Source of the DNA: Torreya grandis
Taxonomy: Eukaryota > Streptophyta > Pinopsida > Cupressales > Taxaceae
Length of the DNA stretch: 64,000 bases
Assembly: GCA_037957365.1 (NCBI GenBank)
Contig: JARHVA010000666.1
Coordinates: forward strand, 993,501-1,057,500
Direction: 5' to 3'
Part shown: piece by piece, positions 36,000-46,839 of the stretch
Position numbering within the stretch: the first letter of the stretch is position 1
How the letters are laid out: every line of letters starts with the position of its first letter
Translations under genes and position numbers: made by a program
The notes under the pieces: model-generated
What the model was told of the DNA's origin: nothing
Database searches by the model: none
Seen by the model: only the letters and a program-made list of their open reading frames with translations

Positions 36000-36440
36000 C
36001 AGACATACCTTCTAAATCAATCCCTTCAAGGGCTTCATATTTGTTCTTCAATAATTGTTCATTGTTGGAGAGCAAGAATACCTGACGTTGAACAACTCGG
36101 TTGGTTGCTAGCTCAACCACATATTTTGTCTCTTTTGTAGATTTTCAAAGAGAGGGACTACGAGAAGGAGTTGAGGATAACTGAGAGGGATTACATGAGC
36201 GCTTACTTGCACTTGAATGGGATGCCAAATGTGGTTGAACAACAAAGTGGTGTAAAGAAAATTGTAAAAAAACTTGAGAACTAGTCAAAACATTTGCGAC
36301 CATAAGTGTGTTGTAGAAACATGATTTTGACAATTCCACCTCCAAATGGGTACGCTCCTTAGCAGGGTGAGTGCTATCAAGTAGATCTTGGATTTGTTAA
36401 AATTTACAGCATGGAAAAAATAAAAAGGCAAAGGTTTTCG
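36000..36440 (-). pseudogene. LINE-2 ORF1 C-terminal remnant, cut by copia-2
   Basis: On the minus strand a Ser/Pro-rich stretch (HLASHSSASKRSCNPSQLSS) leads to NNEQLLKNKYEALEGIDLEG at about 36060-36010. The latter aligns with the last residues of LINE-1 ORF1 (NQYDALECLDLEDM). The zinc knuckle expected just upstream is not clear. The frame is broken at 36440, where copia-2 begins. Confidence 0.65.
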
Positions 36441-37587
36441 TGTCAGGATCTTGCTCCACCAAAAGAGCACAATATGATTACCAAACCAAGCAACTTAATA
36501 TGCGGAAATTAACCAGATTCACCAAGTAACTAGAATTCAGAATAACACAAGATATGAGAGACAATACACAACTTGTATTAACACTTTATACAGAAAAGAA
36601 TACAATAAAGAAGATTCCACTTCTTCTCCACCACCTTACAGAGGTTTCCCACACCTCAAGTGAACAGTAAATCTTCTCCCCAAAGCTCTCCCTCTCAGGT
36701 CCCAACACCCAACTCAAATACAAAGTTGGTGTTCACCTCCTGTGCTCCACGCACACCACAAGTGCTCCACACACTCAAACAAGTACTCCACATACTTCAA
36801 GTAGATCTCCCATGAACCTGCAACAACCTGCAATTCAACAGACCATACTTATGGAAGGAACTCCCTTGCCTTCCTCTTTGCTCTATCCGAGTACACACCT
36901 GTACTCCAAGTAGATCCTGCCTGATACTGCTCCCTGTTGTGTTGCTGTCTATATGATCCTGCACACCTGCAAATCAAGCACGGTTCTGCTCCCCTATGAA
37001 CCTTGACCTTGCACACACATACACCTGCAGATCAACGATCTTACTTACCATGTAGATCACTCTACACCCTGAAGAACCCTTGTCCTTGCCTCACCAAGTC
37101 CTTATGATTCTCCAACCAGTACCAAACTTGGCACTGATAGGGAACTAGGAGGAACACCCTTACTCACTTCACACACAGAAGGAGCAAACTTTGCTCAACT
37201 CAAACTAGAACACTTTTCCAATACAACCATGAGTCTATTATATAGATCTCATCCAAACAATAATTAGACATCTAATTAAAATAATTAGATCCACAGCTCT
37301 CAGTCTAAAAATATCTCTAATCATGCAAACACTTGGTTCGTTAGCTAACTGCCCGTAATAAGCTCGCAGTCGAACCACACAGGCGACCGACGTCGGTCCC
37401 TGTCTGCCTGGAGGTGACCGACGCCGGCCGACCCATGACCGACGTCGGTTGCTTCTCTTCACTATCCTGCCGACGTCGGCTGATCAGACCGACGCTGGTT
37501 GCTCTGACGCTCAGCAACCTTCAGCAACCCCTCCAATGGCCTTCTCCATGTCTGCATCAGTGAAGCTTTTAGCTCCACAACCTAACA
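36441..37587 (-). repeat. 3' LTR of copia-2
   Basis: 1147 bp. Palindromes at 37386-37499: ACCGACGTCGGT twice, GCCGACGTCGGC once, and two variants (CGACGCCGG, CGACGCTGG), better preserved than in copia-1. Confidence 0.93.
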
Positions 37588-37603
37588 ATCTCCCACTTGG
37601 AGA
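37588..37603 (-). other. Polypurine tract of copia-2
   Basis: Minus strand CCAAGTGGGAGAT directly before the 3' LTR, as in copia-1. Confidence 0.88.
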
Positions 37604-37746
37604 TAAACAGCTACACTGTACCTGTACCTGTACTCCATCTAATCTGTTTCCTGGTTTGTATCCCTCTTCAAGCTCAACCCTGAAGACAACCCACCACACA
37701 ACCCGTGATGTACCTCCTGTCATCCGAGTACCTGCCACATCCAAAC

Positions 37747-38290
37747 CTACAAATCCATGTAGTGAAGTCCTGACCCTGCATAGCATGAATCCCTGCTGCC
37801 GGTCCCTCTCAAATACCTGAGAACCCACTTCCCCGAATTGGCTCCTAACTCTCTGACAGCTCCCACTGCATGGGAATACTCAGGTCTATACCAGACCTCA
37901 TGTGATTTCAGACACTGTACCTGTCCAGCCCTTAGTGTGCTCCGGCTCTGCACCCTGAACCTCACCAACACATGATTCACATCAGCTCCCACTCGAGACA
38001 AAATCAACCTATGATCTCCATGTCTCCCATGTCAAAGAATTTTGTTGCTCCAAATTCCTCCTGACATGCCACTGAACTAATCTTACCCTTAGCTCAGCAA
38101 AACCCTGTATGTACACCCCTGCTAGCAAAGCATACTATCCACATACAGCAATAGAATGATGTCATGACTCATCATCCACCTGGTAAGACAAAACCACAGT
38201 AGTTACCCTGACATTGACTGAAGCCATGCTTCGTCCTCCACCTGTCAAAACCTGTACCACTGTCCTGCAGCTCCTCAAGACCATATACCT
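37747..38290 (-). pseudogene. copia-2 reverse transcriptase and RNase H remnants
   Basis: The minus-strand open frame 37747-38007 contains EVWYRPEYSHAVGAVRELG and WVLRYLRGTGS, matching the junction of copia RT and RNase H (typical text A-V-G-x-V-S-R-x-x-x-N-P-G-K and L-R-Y-L-K-G-T). Upstream, to about 38290, broken pieces of the RT core correspond to those in copia-1. Catalytic boxes are incomplete and several small deletions are shared with copia-1. Confidence 0.8.
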
Positions 38291-38590
38291 GGTCTTCCGT
38301 CTCATGTATCCGTTCTCTCTATTCTTCTACTAAGGAATCCATTCATCTCTGTGCTTTTCATCACCTGCTGGCAACCCTACCAAAACACACCTGTTTGGTT
38401 CTCCTCCAAGGAATCACATCCTCATCCATGCCAAGCTCACACCTGTTTCCTGGATCCTTCCTGCTCTACAATCAGCAACATGTATAAAGAAGAGGAACAA
38501 TGAATTTGAGGGCCTACTTACGTCTTCAGTCCTCCGTATGGGTGTTTGAGACTCCTTGACAGCGTGCTGTCCACCCAAAATCCGTTACAG

Positions 38591-38851
38591 TGACCGACCT
38601 CGGTCACCCCACAGTCTGCATCCGATCGACGTCAGTTCCCATGCGTCTGTCCCTGACTACTGACCTTGCCGACGTCGGTGTCCCTTCTACCGATGTCAGT
38701 CCTCCTGACCGACATCGGTCTTACCTACTGTCGACGTCGGTCCCATGACCGACGTCAGTCTTAACCTGCCCGACATTGCCGGATTCGGTCTGCACATGAC
38801 CGACATCGGCACCTGTCTGTTCGATGCTGGTTCCTCCTGACCGACATCGGT
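38591..38851. repeat. Internal cluster of GACGTC-type palindromes in copia-2
   Basis: About eleven sites in 260 bp, among them GACCGACCTCGGTC, GCCGACGTCGGT, ACCGACATCGGT (twice), GTCGACGTCGGT and ACCGACGTCAGT. Same position and order as the copia-1 cluster at 22982-23242. On the minus strand the sites translate as a recurring D-V-G theme inside the open frame 38721-39041. Confidence 0.85.
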
Positions 38852-39560
38852 ATTTGTGTTCACCTGTGAGTGATGACGTTTTACCTGCGAGCTCCTTTGA
38901 ATCAATACCCATGTCCAAACTGCCCTGCTCAAAAGTATCCAGCCACATCCACTGGGTTCTGTCCGCCATCTCCTCCATAGAACACCAAGGCTTTCCAGTT
39001 CTTAAGCCTGTCAAATATATCTGTCTTCCACTTAAGAACATGCATCTCCTTCCTGCTCATGTGACCAAGCCTACGAAGCCACGTCTCCGCAACAAAAGAA
39101 GAATCAGTAATATAAACAAGTAGATAAAGGGTACCTATTTTCTTACCACCAGCTAATTCAAGTGCATCCGCTGTGAGAGTTCTTGTGCATCTCTCATCAC
39201 CCAATCTTTCTGAAGAAATTAGCCATATCTCCAAACTTGGGACCTGCATGACCTTCATCAACACCTGTGTGTTGGCCGCCTGCAATTTTAGCTTCACTTC
39301 CCCTTTGCCAATTCTTTGGCAAGGCTCACCAGCTCCTCTACCTGGGGCTGCATGGAAAGAGGCAACCGAATCTTTTACCCAAGATTCAACTTTATCCAAG
39401 AAACCTCCAAGAACATCCTGTGCAATAACACCTGCAACATCTGCTTCTTCAGTTCTCTTCATGCTGATCTGCTACCAACCAGCAATAATCTTTTACCTGC
39501 TCTTTCTTTCCATAGGACCGTGAGTGACCATCTGTGCTTTTCAACTCCTCCATTCTTAGC
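38721..39560 (-). pseudogene. copia-2 gag-protease-GAGpreIntegrase remnant
   Basis: The minus frame 38929-39462 (177 codons) has SWVKDSVASF at the protease active-site position and TWLRRLGHMSRKEMHVLKW at the GAG-pre-integrase position. An overlapping frame, 38721-39041, carries on into the palindrome cluster. It corresponds almost block for block to 23208-23921 of copia-1. The protease triad D-S/T-G is altered (D-S-V) in both copies, so the defect is ancestral rather than private to one insertion. Confidence 0.82.
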
Positions 39561-39674
39561 TTACTTTGATCTGCTGTTGCTCTACTCCCACTCAATCAGA
39601 AACCCCTGAGAGTGCCCTGTAATCAAAACACACTACCCAGATCTAAACCAATATGTTAGTATCCCAACCAAAAT

Positions 39675-39733
39675 CTCTGATACCACTTGTAAGTGGTATC
39701 AAGCTATGAGCCAACAACCTTGCTCTGATACCA
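39675..39733 (-). other. Primer binding site of copia-2 plus a perfect 11-bp hairpin of the same motif
   Basis: 39722-39733 is an exact reverse complement of TGGTATCAGAGC, two bases from the LTR. About 20-45 bp inward, 39678-39701 reads TGATACCACTT-GT-AAGTGGTATCA. This is a perfect 11-bp inverted repeat built from two opposed primer-site cores with a 2-base centre. Confidence 0.88.
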
Positions 39734-39735
39734 CT

Positions 39736-40882
39736 TGTCAGGATCTTGCTCCACCAAAAGAGCACAATATGATTACCAAACCAAGCAACTTAATATGCAG
39801 AAATTTACCAGATTTACCAAGTAACTAGAATTCAGAATAACACATGATATGAGAGACAATACACAAATTGTATTAACACTTTATACAGAAAAGAATACAA
39901 TAAAGAAGATGCCACTTCTTCTCCACCACCTTACAGAGGTTTCCCACACCTCAAGTGAACAGTAAATCTTCTCCCCAAAGCTCTCCCTCTCAGGTCCCAA
40001 CACCCAACTCAAATACAAAGTTGGTGTTCACCTCCTGTGCTCCACGCACACCACAAGTGCTCCACACACTCAAACAAGTACTCCACATACTTCAAGTAGA
40101 TCTCCCATGAACCTGCAACAACCTACAATTCAACAGACCATACTTATAGAAGGAACTCCCTTGCCTTCCTCTTTGCTCTATCCGAGTACACACCTGTACT
40201 CCAAGTAGATCCTGCCTGATACTGCTCCCTGTTGTGTTGCTATCTATATGATCCTGCACACCTACAAATCAAGCACGGTTTTGCTCCCCTGTGAACCTTG
40301 ACCTTGCACACACATACACCTGCAGATCAATGATCTTACTTACCATGTAGATCACTCTACACCCTGAAGAACCCTTGTCCTTGCCTCACCAAGTCCTTAT
40401 GATTCTCCAACCAGTACCAAACTTGGCACTGATAGGGAACTAGGAGGAACACCCTTACTCACTTCACACACAGAAGGAACAAACTTTGCTCAACTCAAAC
40501 TAGAACACTTTTCCAATACAACCATGAGTCTATTATATAGATCTCATCCAAACAATAATTAGACATCTAATTACAATAATTAGATCCGCAGCTCTCAGTC
40601 TAAAAATAGCTCTAATCATGCAAACACTTGGTTCATTAGCTAACTGCCCGTAATAAGCTCGCAGTCGAACCACATAGGCGACCGACGTCGGTCCCTGTCT
40701 GCCTGGAGGTGACCGACGCCGGCCGACCCATGACCGACGTCGGTTGCTTCTCTTCACTATCCTGCCGACGTCGGCTGATCAAACCGACGCCGGTTGCTCT
40801 GACGCTCAGCAACCTTCAGCAACCCCTCCAATGGCCTTCTCCATGTCTGCATCAGTGAAGCTTTTAGCTCCACAACCTAACA
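39736..40882 (-). repeat. 5' LTR of copia-2
   Basis: 1147 bp, same length as the other LTR. Palindromes at 40681-40794, including three unmutated 12-bp forms (two ACCGACGTCGGT, one GCCGACGTCGGC). Confidence 0.93.
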
Positions 40883-40887
40883 TTTCG

Positions 40888-43610
40888 TTGGGTGTCGTGT
40901 GTATGAGGTGCAAGAAGCTTGGCCATGAAGGCGATCTACCATGTTGCCACCATGCATTTGTTTCATTTAAATACCGGGAAGAGATGGGCTCAAAAAAAAG
41001 TTACCATATAATATAATATAAAATGATATAATGGCATTGACCAACAACGGAACCCTCATTTAACTTTGTATGCCTTTCTTCGTATATATATATACTTATA
41101 CTTGCTTTTTCTTTTAAAATGGATTACGTTGAATGAGTAGTGCGTAAGTAAGTGGAGGAAATGTCCAATAAAGCGGTGATTTATTTTTTTAAAGAGGGGT
41201 TCAACTTTATTTTAACTTAATGCCGGGTATCACTTTTTAATACATGGCGTGTAAAAGCGGCCTAAGCCTTTTATAAGTGGATCGAATTTATGGAAAGTGC
41301 TATTTTTTTAAAGGGAAAATTTTATTGTTAAAGAGGAGAAATTTGATTAAGGTCCGTGTTTTGTTTTGTTTTTTTAAATTTCTCCCGAATTCTTGTAAGG
41401 AAATCCTTTTTATTGTATTAAAGATCTTTTTTGTTCTCCCTTTTTAACCATTTTTCTTTACTTTCTTTCTTATATTTACTCATTTTTGGTTACTTTACTT
41501 TACTCGTGTTTATTGTATTTTGTATTTGTACACTCACGAATGTATTTTCAGTAGATTTAGTACAATTTTTGTGCCACTTAGATTTTTTAGTTGTCCTTTG
41601 TACTACTTTGACTCATTATATTTTGCAAACGCATTTCAACAAACCCTGACATCCCACATGTTTTGGGTGTTGATTTTTTTATCATGTTTTTGAATTCATC
41701 ATGGCTCTTTGTACCAATTGCCACACATTTAAGTTAAAAAATGTTATGTATAATGAGATTTGCATATTCCCAAATGACATTGCTAAATTTGCAGAAGAGA
41801 ATATGATGTTTAAGAAATAAAATTCTCTTCTTTGTACCTTCATTTTTTGGGAAGGACACTTTTATACATTCATTGCAGCATACTATTACAATTTTGCAGC
41901 ATTAACTTGATAAATATTGGACCAACATTTGCTTGAGTCTAGTCCATTTACAAATATTGCTCTTGCACCTATTTCTAAACATGTTATGATTGATTATGAT
42001 GTTATCTCTTATAATTCTACATTTAATGTTATAGTTACTACACCTTTTGATTGTGACCATGATGCTCCTATTATTTCATCATGTGCATTTGATGTTCCTA
42101 CTCTTGCACATGTTGTTTATCCCACTTGAGATTCACTTGCATACTTTCCTAGAACTTTTGGAGACATACTTCTAGATTTGGTTCTCACATGCTTTGTTCC
42201 ATGGGATATTTTGGTGGAGGTCTTGGGAGACATTCAAAAGGTATTATTTCTCCCATTCAGCTAGTTAGATGGAAATATCATCATGACATTAGTTTTGATG
42301 CAGATGTTTCATTTTCATTGTGATCATTTGATGATAGAGCTCCTTTGTTTGTACACTTCACACTTTGTGAGGATGTTGAGCAACATGAGTTATGTTTCAC
42401 CTTCACTCAAGCTTGAGTAACCTAAGATTACAATTGTTAGATATGATCAACCTAGCACACATTGAAATGCTTTTTTGCATGCTCCTATTATGCACTTTGC
42501 ACCTTCTCACATATAGTCATCCTCATCCACCATCTATATTCATTTGGGATGGATTTTATATCACTTGTGGTGGTAGCGTCAGTGTTCTTTATGGGGATTT
42601 TACCAACGTGATTCCTCCACTTCATTTTCTTCATCTACACAATGCTCCCTTATTTTAGGATCAACTCTCTTGATTCTTGATGGTGTCTTCTACATATTGA
42701 CATCATTCTAGAGTTTATTACGTGGTCTAGCATTTTTTTATTTTATGGGATATTTTTTTGACTCACACTGAGTTATAAAGTTCCATGGGGGGTTTATTGA
42801 TTCATCTTTGTCTACCTTCATGTGTGTGCGCTTTATGTCAGGGGTTTTTTCACTATTTTAGTTACTTGAATTTCCCATCACCACCAAGGCCATCTTCTTA
42901 AGATATGTTTTATCTATATTTTTGATAGTTGATAATCTCTTTTAGCTTGATCTAGAGCTATTCTAGAGCATACAATGTCAGGTTGTTAGTTTTCGATTAG
43001 TTGGCTTTATTCACTCGTACAATTTTTTGCATCACTCCACCTAGTCAATAGTATGGGGGTATGGTTCAAATCCTCATTTTTAAAGTGTCGTGTCCTTTTC
43101 TAACCCTTGGTGCACCATATCTCCTGGTAGTAGATCAAATTTAGTTTGGTGATTTTTTTTCACACTTACGACACCTCTGAAAATATTCTTTTTATAAGGA
43201 GATCTATTCTAGTGAATATATTGTCGGTTGTTTTTTGTGATCAAGTAATGGATCCATACCACTCATGTAGAATTGAGTTCCTTTATTACTTTAGATTCCA
43301 CCGAGTGTATTTGTATTTTATGGCATTAGTTCCATCAAATGCACCTCCTACAACATTGTGTTTGAGTATTAAGTCATTTGCTTTCTTAGGATGCCTTGCA
43401 GGATATGTTTTCTCTCTTCACTTTTGTTGTTGTTTTATCAGTGATTTAAGAACCTTGCAGTGACACCTTTCTTCCTTGGTAACTCCTTTTCGTAGTTATT
43501 CAACTACATGGGTACCTCATCAGGCCTAGTTGTTGAGACCCATTCTTAGAGGATTATTAGTTTACTTGATTTATATAGACCTCCCTAAGTTGTACTTAAG
43601 GGGGGGTTCT
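40888..43610. other. Element A interior, right part; decayed coding-like DNA
   Basis: Follows copia-2 and should hold the undetected 5' end of LINE-2, then the 3' part of element A. Short plus-strand frames at 41917-42129, 42392-42658, 43146-43463 and 43530-43763 lie in element A's orientation and may be relics of its polyprotein, but I recognise no motif in them. The last 15 bases form the polypurine tract before the right LTR. Confidence 0.45.
43595..43607 (+). other. Polypurine tract of element A
   Basis: CTTAAGGGGGGG shortly before TGGTGCAC, the first bases of the right LTR. Position and purine run are typical of plus-strand priming sites. Confidence 0.65.
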
Positions 43611-43998
43611 TGGTGCACTATTATAGATGCAATAATGTTAAGTTTACTTAGTGAGTTAGTTTTTTCACTACATGTAGTTATTGTGTGCATATGTTTAAGA
43701 AAGTGTGCATTTAATGCTTACTCACCTCACATGTGCTACCACCCTTTGTGGAGCCACCTTTAGTAGAACTAATAGGGAAAGGGGATCTTGCTCTTGCACA
43801 AGCTATGTATACCCCTCATCTCCCTTTGTAGATGTATTCATTCATTTTGTATGCATAGTCATTTAGATTCCATATTATGTATTATGTATTTTCTATTCTA
43901 ATTTTGTATTCAGAGACTCTTTTTTTCCTCACATGTTGTCCAATGGCTTCTGCTATGGTAATGGTATTTAGATGTGATATTCAGTAAAGAGAGTTCCA
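43611..43998 (+). repeat. Right LTR of element A
   Basis: Counterpart of 29620-30004 with scattered substitutions throughout, suggesting an insertion older than the two copia elements. Confidence 0.78.
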
Positions 43999-45050
43999 CT
44001 GCAATATATTTCCTTGATTACAACTGATAGGGGCCTTATTCAATTAAGTTCAATAAAAAAGACCTTGAACACATAAAAATGATAAATGTATGTCTATTTT
44101 ATGCCCATAGCCCAAAATTATCTCTCATTACCACAATTGTAACTGATATGGTCGTTGATCAATTCTATTTAGTCTAAAAATGACTTGTGAACACACAAAA
44201 GGACAAATGGTAACCCCTTATGTACCCATAGCCCAAAACTTACCTTCATTTATTTATTTACAACTAATAGGGGCCTCAGTCAATCACATTTGGTCTATAA
44301 ATGACATGCAAAGAAAAAAAAGGCAAATTGTGTTAATTATGTACCCAAAACAAAATAAATCAACCTTCATTACATTAGTAACAATTAATATGAACCATGT
44401 TCAGTCAAAATTGGTATAAAAATTACGTGTAAACACATAGAAACAATAAATGGTGGTCAATTGTGTGCCCATGGACAAAAATTGGCATTTATTTCCTTGA
44501 TTGTAACTAATAAAGGCCATGCTTAGTAACATTTAGTCTAATTTACATAACATGCAAACATAAAAAGAGAAAAAAGAGGTAAATCATATGGCCATAAACC
44601 AAAATGATAAATTATGGTTAAATGAGTTCTCATCGCCCAAACTCAGCCTTCAATGCCTTAATTATAACTATTCAGGGCCTTTGTTAGTTAAATTCAAGCT
44701 AATAATGACACATGAATAAAAAAGTGACAAATTGTGGTTAATTGTGTGCCCATATCCCACAATCAACTTCATTTCCTCCACTACAACTAATAGGGGTCTT
44801 GGGTATCAATTTTGAGCTAAAAAAAAGATTTAAACATAAAAAATATTAAAGACCTAATAATTTTGGTCACATATCTTGTAATCAACCTTCATTGCCTTAA
44901 TTACAATTAATAGGGAAATAGTCCAATCAAATTCAATCTCAAAATGACATGTAAACACATAAATTTAAAAAATGGTTGTCAATTATCTTCTTATAGCCTA
45001 AAATTGGCCTTCATTGCCTTGTTTGTAATTGATATCTCTCATGAAAATTT
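43999..45050. repeat. 120-bp tandem array, right part (about 9 units)
   Basis: The anchor AACTAATA/AATTAATA (part of 'ttgattacaactaataggggcc') recurs at about 44022, 44141, 44262, 44383, 44505, 44666, 44785, 44905 and 45027. Steps are 119-122 bp, with one longer step of 161. Each unit also holds 'aatgacatgtaaacacataaaaa' and 'ggtcaattgtgtgcccata'. Units differ by many substitutions, so the array is old. Confidence 0.85.
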
Positions 45051-46597
45051 AAAGCCCTTTTTTATTTTTTATTTTTTTTTGGAATGTTTTGAAATGTTTT
45101 TGGGATTTTTGGCATCTCAACTCAATGGAGGATTAAGAGATGCATAATTAACTGACAAAATTGTGAGAGCATTGAAATGGATCAAAAATGGTGAGAGCGT
45201 GGCATAAGGGTGGCCAAGCTGACCTAAAAAATTGAGCATTACCTACATAGTCTAAATGGACCTCAAGCCACTATAGTTTCTCTAGAATGGGAGATAATAA
45301 TGAATGAAGGATGAATAGATAATGTTAGATAATAATATATAGAAATGAGGGAAGGGACTATGAGTCTCTAGGGACTATGTCACATGAGAACCAAATGTGT
45401 CCAGTCGTCAAAGTGTCATGCCAGTAATATGCTCAAAATGTTTCCTAAACAATTATAAATATATCTTCTAATTTTGTAAAAAGATAAAGATGGGAAGACT
45501 GATGGCCACAATAATAAGGGTTGGGTTAAATAGGATAGAATGGCCAAAATAGATGTAATGGAATGGTTATCAATATAGATGAGGTTGTCCCCAAGTGTCA
45601 AGGTACTTGTAGACAACAAATTATTTACGCATGACACTAGAAACTTGGTTTTCATCATGGTACTTGCCTAAGATGCCATAAACATGTTTTTCACCATTAG
45701 AAGAATTATTTCTCTCTCTTTTTCTCTTTTTGTATTTTTACTTAATTTTTGATTCATAAAATCTCAACTTAATAGAGGATTATGCAATGCATAATGCAGA
45801 ACCTTTGTTATCAAACCTTGATACCTTCTCAAAATGATTGCTCTCCTAGGATGTTGCTACGGATGTGAACTACACTATTTTTGTTTTGATCATCATTGGT
45901 TGTTGATTATGCTTCCTCCAAACCTATTTTCCATCTATTTTACATATAGTGAATAGAGATGGATTAGACTTGTATATATATGGCTTTGTTGCTTGTGTGG
46001 ATAATAAAATGAGCTTAGGTCAACCTTAGGAGGGGCACACATTTGAAAAAGTATCCATTGGGAAGAGTTAGGGCTAAGGACAATAGCGCCCAGTTGGGGA
46101 CACTAGTGTCATGTGGCTATAGTGTCCCAAATGTGGCATAATGTCTTTTTGACAAATTTTTGAAAAGGTTTGATTTGAGTTAGAGGTGATAGTTTAGGGA
46201 CTGTGTCTTGACTGGCTGTAAGTGAGTAAGGTCTACTGAATGGTTAGAAATGCAAGTCTAAGGCTCTAAAATAGGTCTATGACAAGCCTAGGGATAGGTG
46301 ACTCAAATGACACTCTTAGCATCCAATTACCACTTTTACGTGATTACAAGGGGCAATGACCTTTGTTTTGGCTTTAAGGTTGAATTTGGTTTTGGAAGAA
46401 AGGATGAAATTTCAAAAGTAAATGCCAAATGAAGTAGTTGTTGGCTAAATTGAGAGAGTGGATCTATCACTTCTTGACTAAAGACCAATGATGTTAGAAC
46501 ATGATTAACATCATGAGATACCATGACTCAGATTAACCTTGGACTAATGCCCCCATGCAAGGATATGAAAGGGGGTGGGATTGGATTAAATTGGCCC
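45051..46597. other. Unassigned DNA with one short dispersed duplication
   Basis: The phrase 'catctcaactcaatggaggattaagagatgcataat' at about 45112 recurs diverged at about 45762 ('aatctcaacttaatagagg... gcaatgcataat'), each after a T-rich tract. No domains or tandem structure otherwise. The minus frames at 45416-45658 and 46336-46524 are unsupported. Confidence 0.5.
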
Positions 46598-46835
46598 TGA
46601 AGAAGGTAGACTTGGTTTTTTTATTGAAATGGGGACCCAAAGAGGGTAGTCTTGATCTTTGATTGAAATGGGGCCCCAAAGAGGGTGGTCTTGGTATTTG
46701 ATTGAAATGGGGCCCAAAGAAGGTGGTTTTGGTCTTTAGTTGAAATGGACCCAAAGAGGGTGATCTTGGTCATTGTTTGAAATGGGGCCCAAAGAGGGTA
46801 GTCTTGGTCTTTGATTGAAATGGGCCCAAAGAAGA
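46598..46835. repeat. Minisatellite, about 39-bp unit, 6 copies
   Basis: Unit of the form GGTCTTTGATTGAAATGGGG followed by CCCAAAGAGGGTAGTCTT, repeated about six times with small length changes. Because 39 is a multiple of three, the minus strand stays open and encodes 13-residue repeats (T-L-F-G-x-P-F-Q-x-K-x-K-T) in the frame 46621-46878. Nothing else suggests that this is a gene. Confidence 0.85.
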
Positions 46836-46839
46836 CAAA

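Larger units (their letters stand above)
31405..36440 (-). mobile_element. LINE-2, same L1 family as LINE-1, minus strand
   Basis: Reading on the minus strand, an ORF1 C-terminus (about 36060, ending LEGMSVDT-like, as in LINE-1) precedes an endonuclease (from about 35970), a reverse transcriptase (about 34500-33300), the zinc-binding C-terminal region and the block ILFWIWKEKN (about 32300). The 3' tail to 31405 matches the LINE-1 tail. Copia-2 inserted into ORF1 at 36436-36440. The LINE's 5' end beyond copia-2 (after 40882 on the plus strand) could not be located. The element has many stops and frameshifts. Confidence 0.82.
36441..40882 (-). mobile_element. copia-2: second copy of the non-autonomous copia family
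   Basis: LTRs of exactly equal length (36441-37587 and 39736-40882, 1147 bp) start TGTCAGGATCTTG and end CCTAACA. The element is flanked by the 5-bp target duplication TTTCG (36436-36440 and 40883-40887). The primer site (39722-39733) and polypurine tract (from 37588) show minus orientation. The roughly 2.1-kb interior has the same truncated gag-protease, palindrome cluster and RT-RNase H remnants as copia-1 in the same order, so both descend from a deleted master. I count four LTR differences in the first ~120 bases by eye; total divergence was not computed. Confidence 0.94.
29620..43998 (+). mobile_element. LTR retroelement A, inserted in the 120-bp array and itself filled with insertions
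   Basis: Its LTRs (29620-30004 and 43611-43998, about 385 bp) match along their length. They start TGGTGCACTATT and end near 'gtaaag...ttcca'. A polypurine tract (CTTAAGGGGGGG) precedes the right LTR, giving plus orientation. Both outer flanks are the 120-bp array. The last bases of the left flank (TATTTTAT) and the first of the right flank (TATATTTCC) cover the same few array positions, as a target duplication would. The interior holds LINE-2 and copia-2, plus unrecognised remains. No clear primer site was seen after 30004, so the element class is open. Confidence 0.7.

Noticed and set aside
41640..43560. Element A polyprotein assigned to a named family
   Set aside because: The translated pieces have no catalytic or zinc motif that I can identify, so only 'decayed coding-like DNA' is reported.
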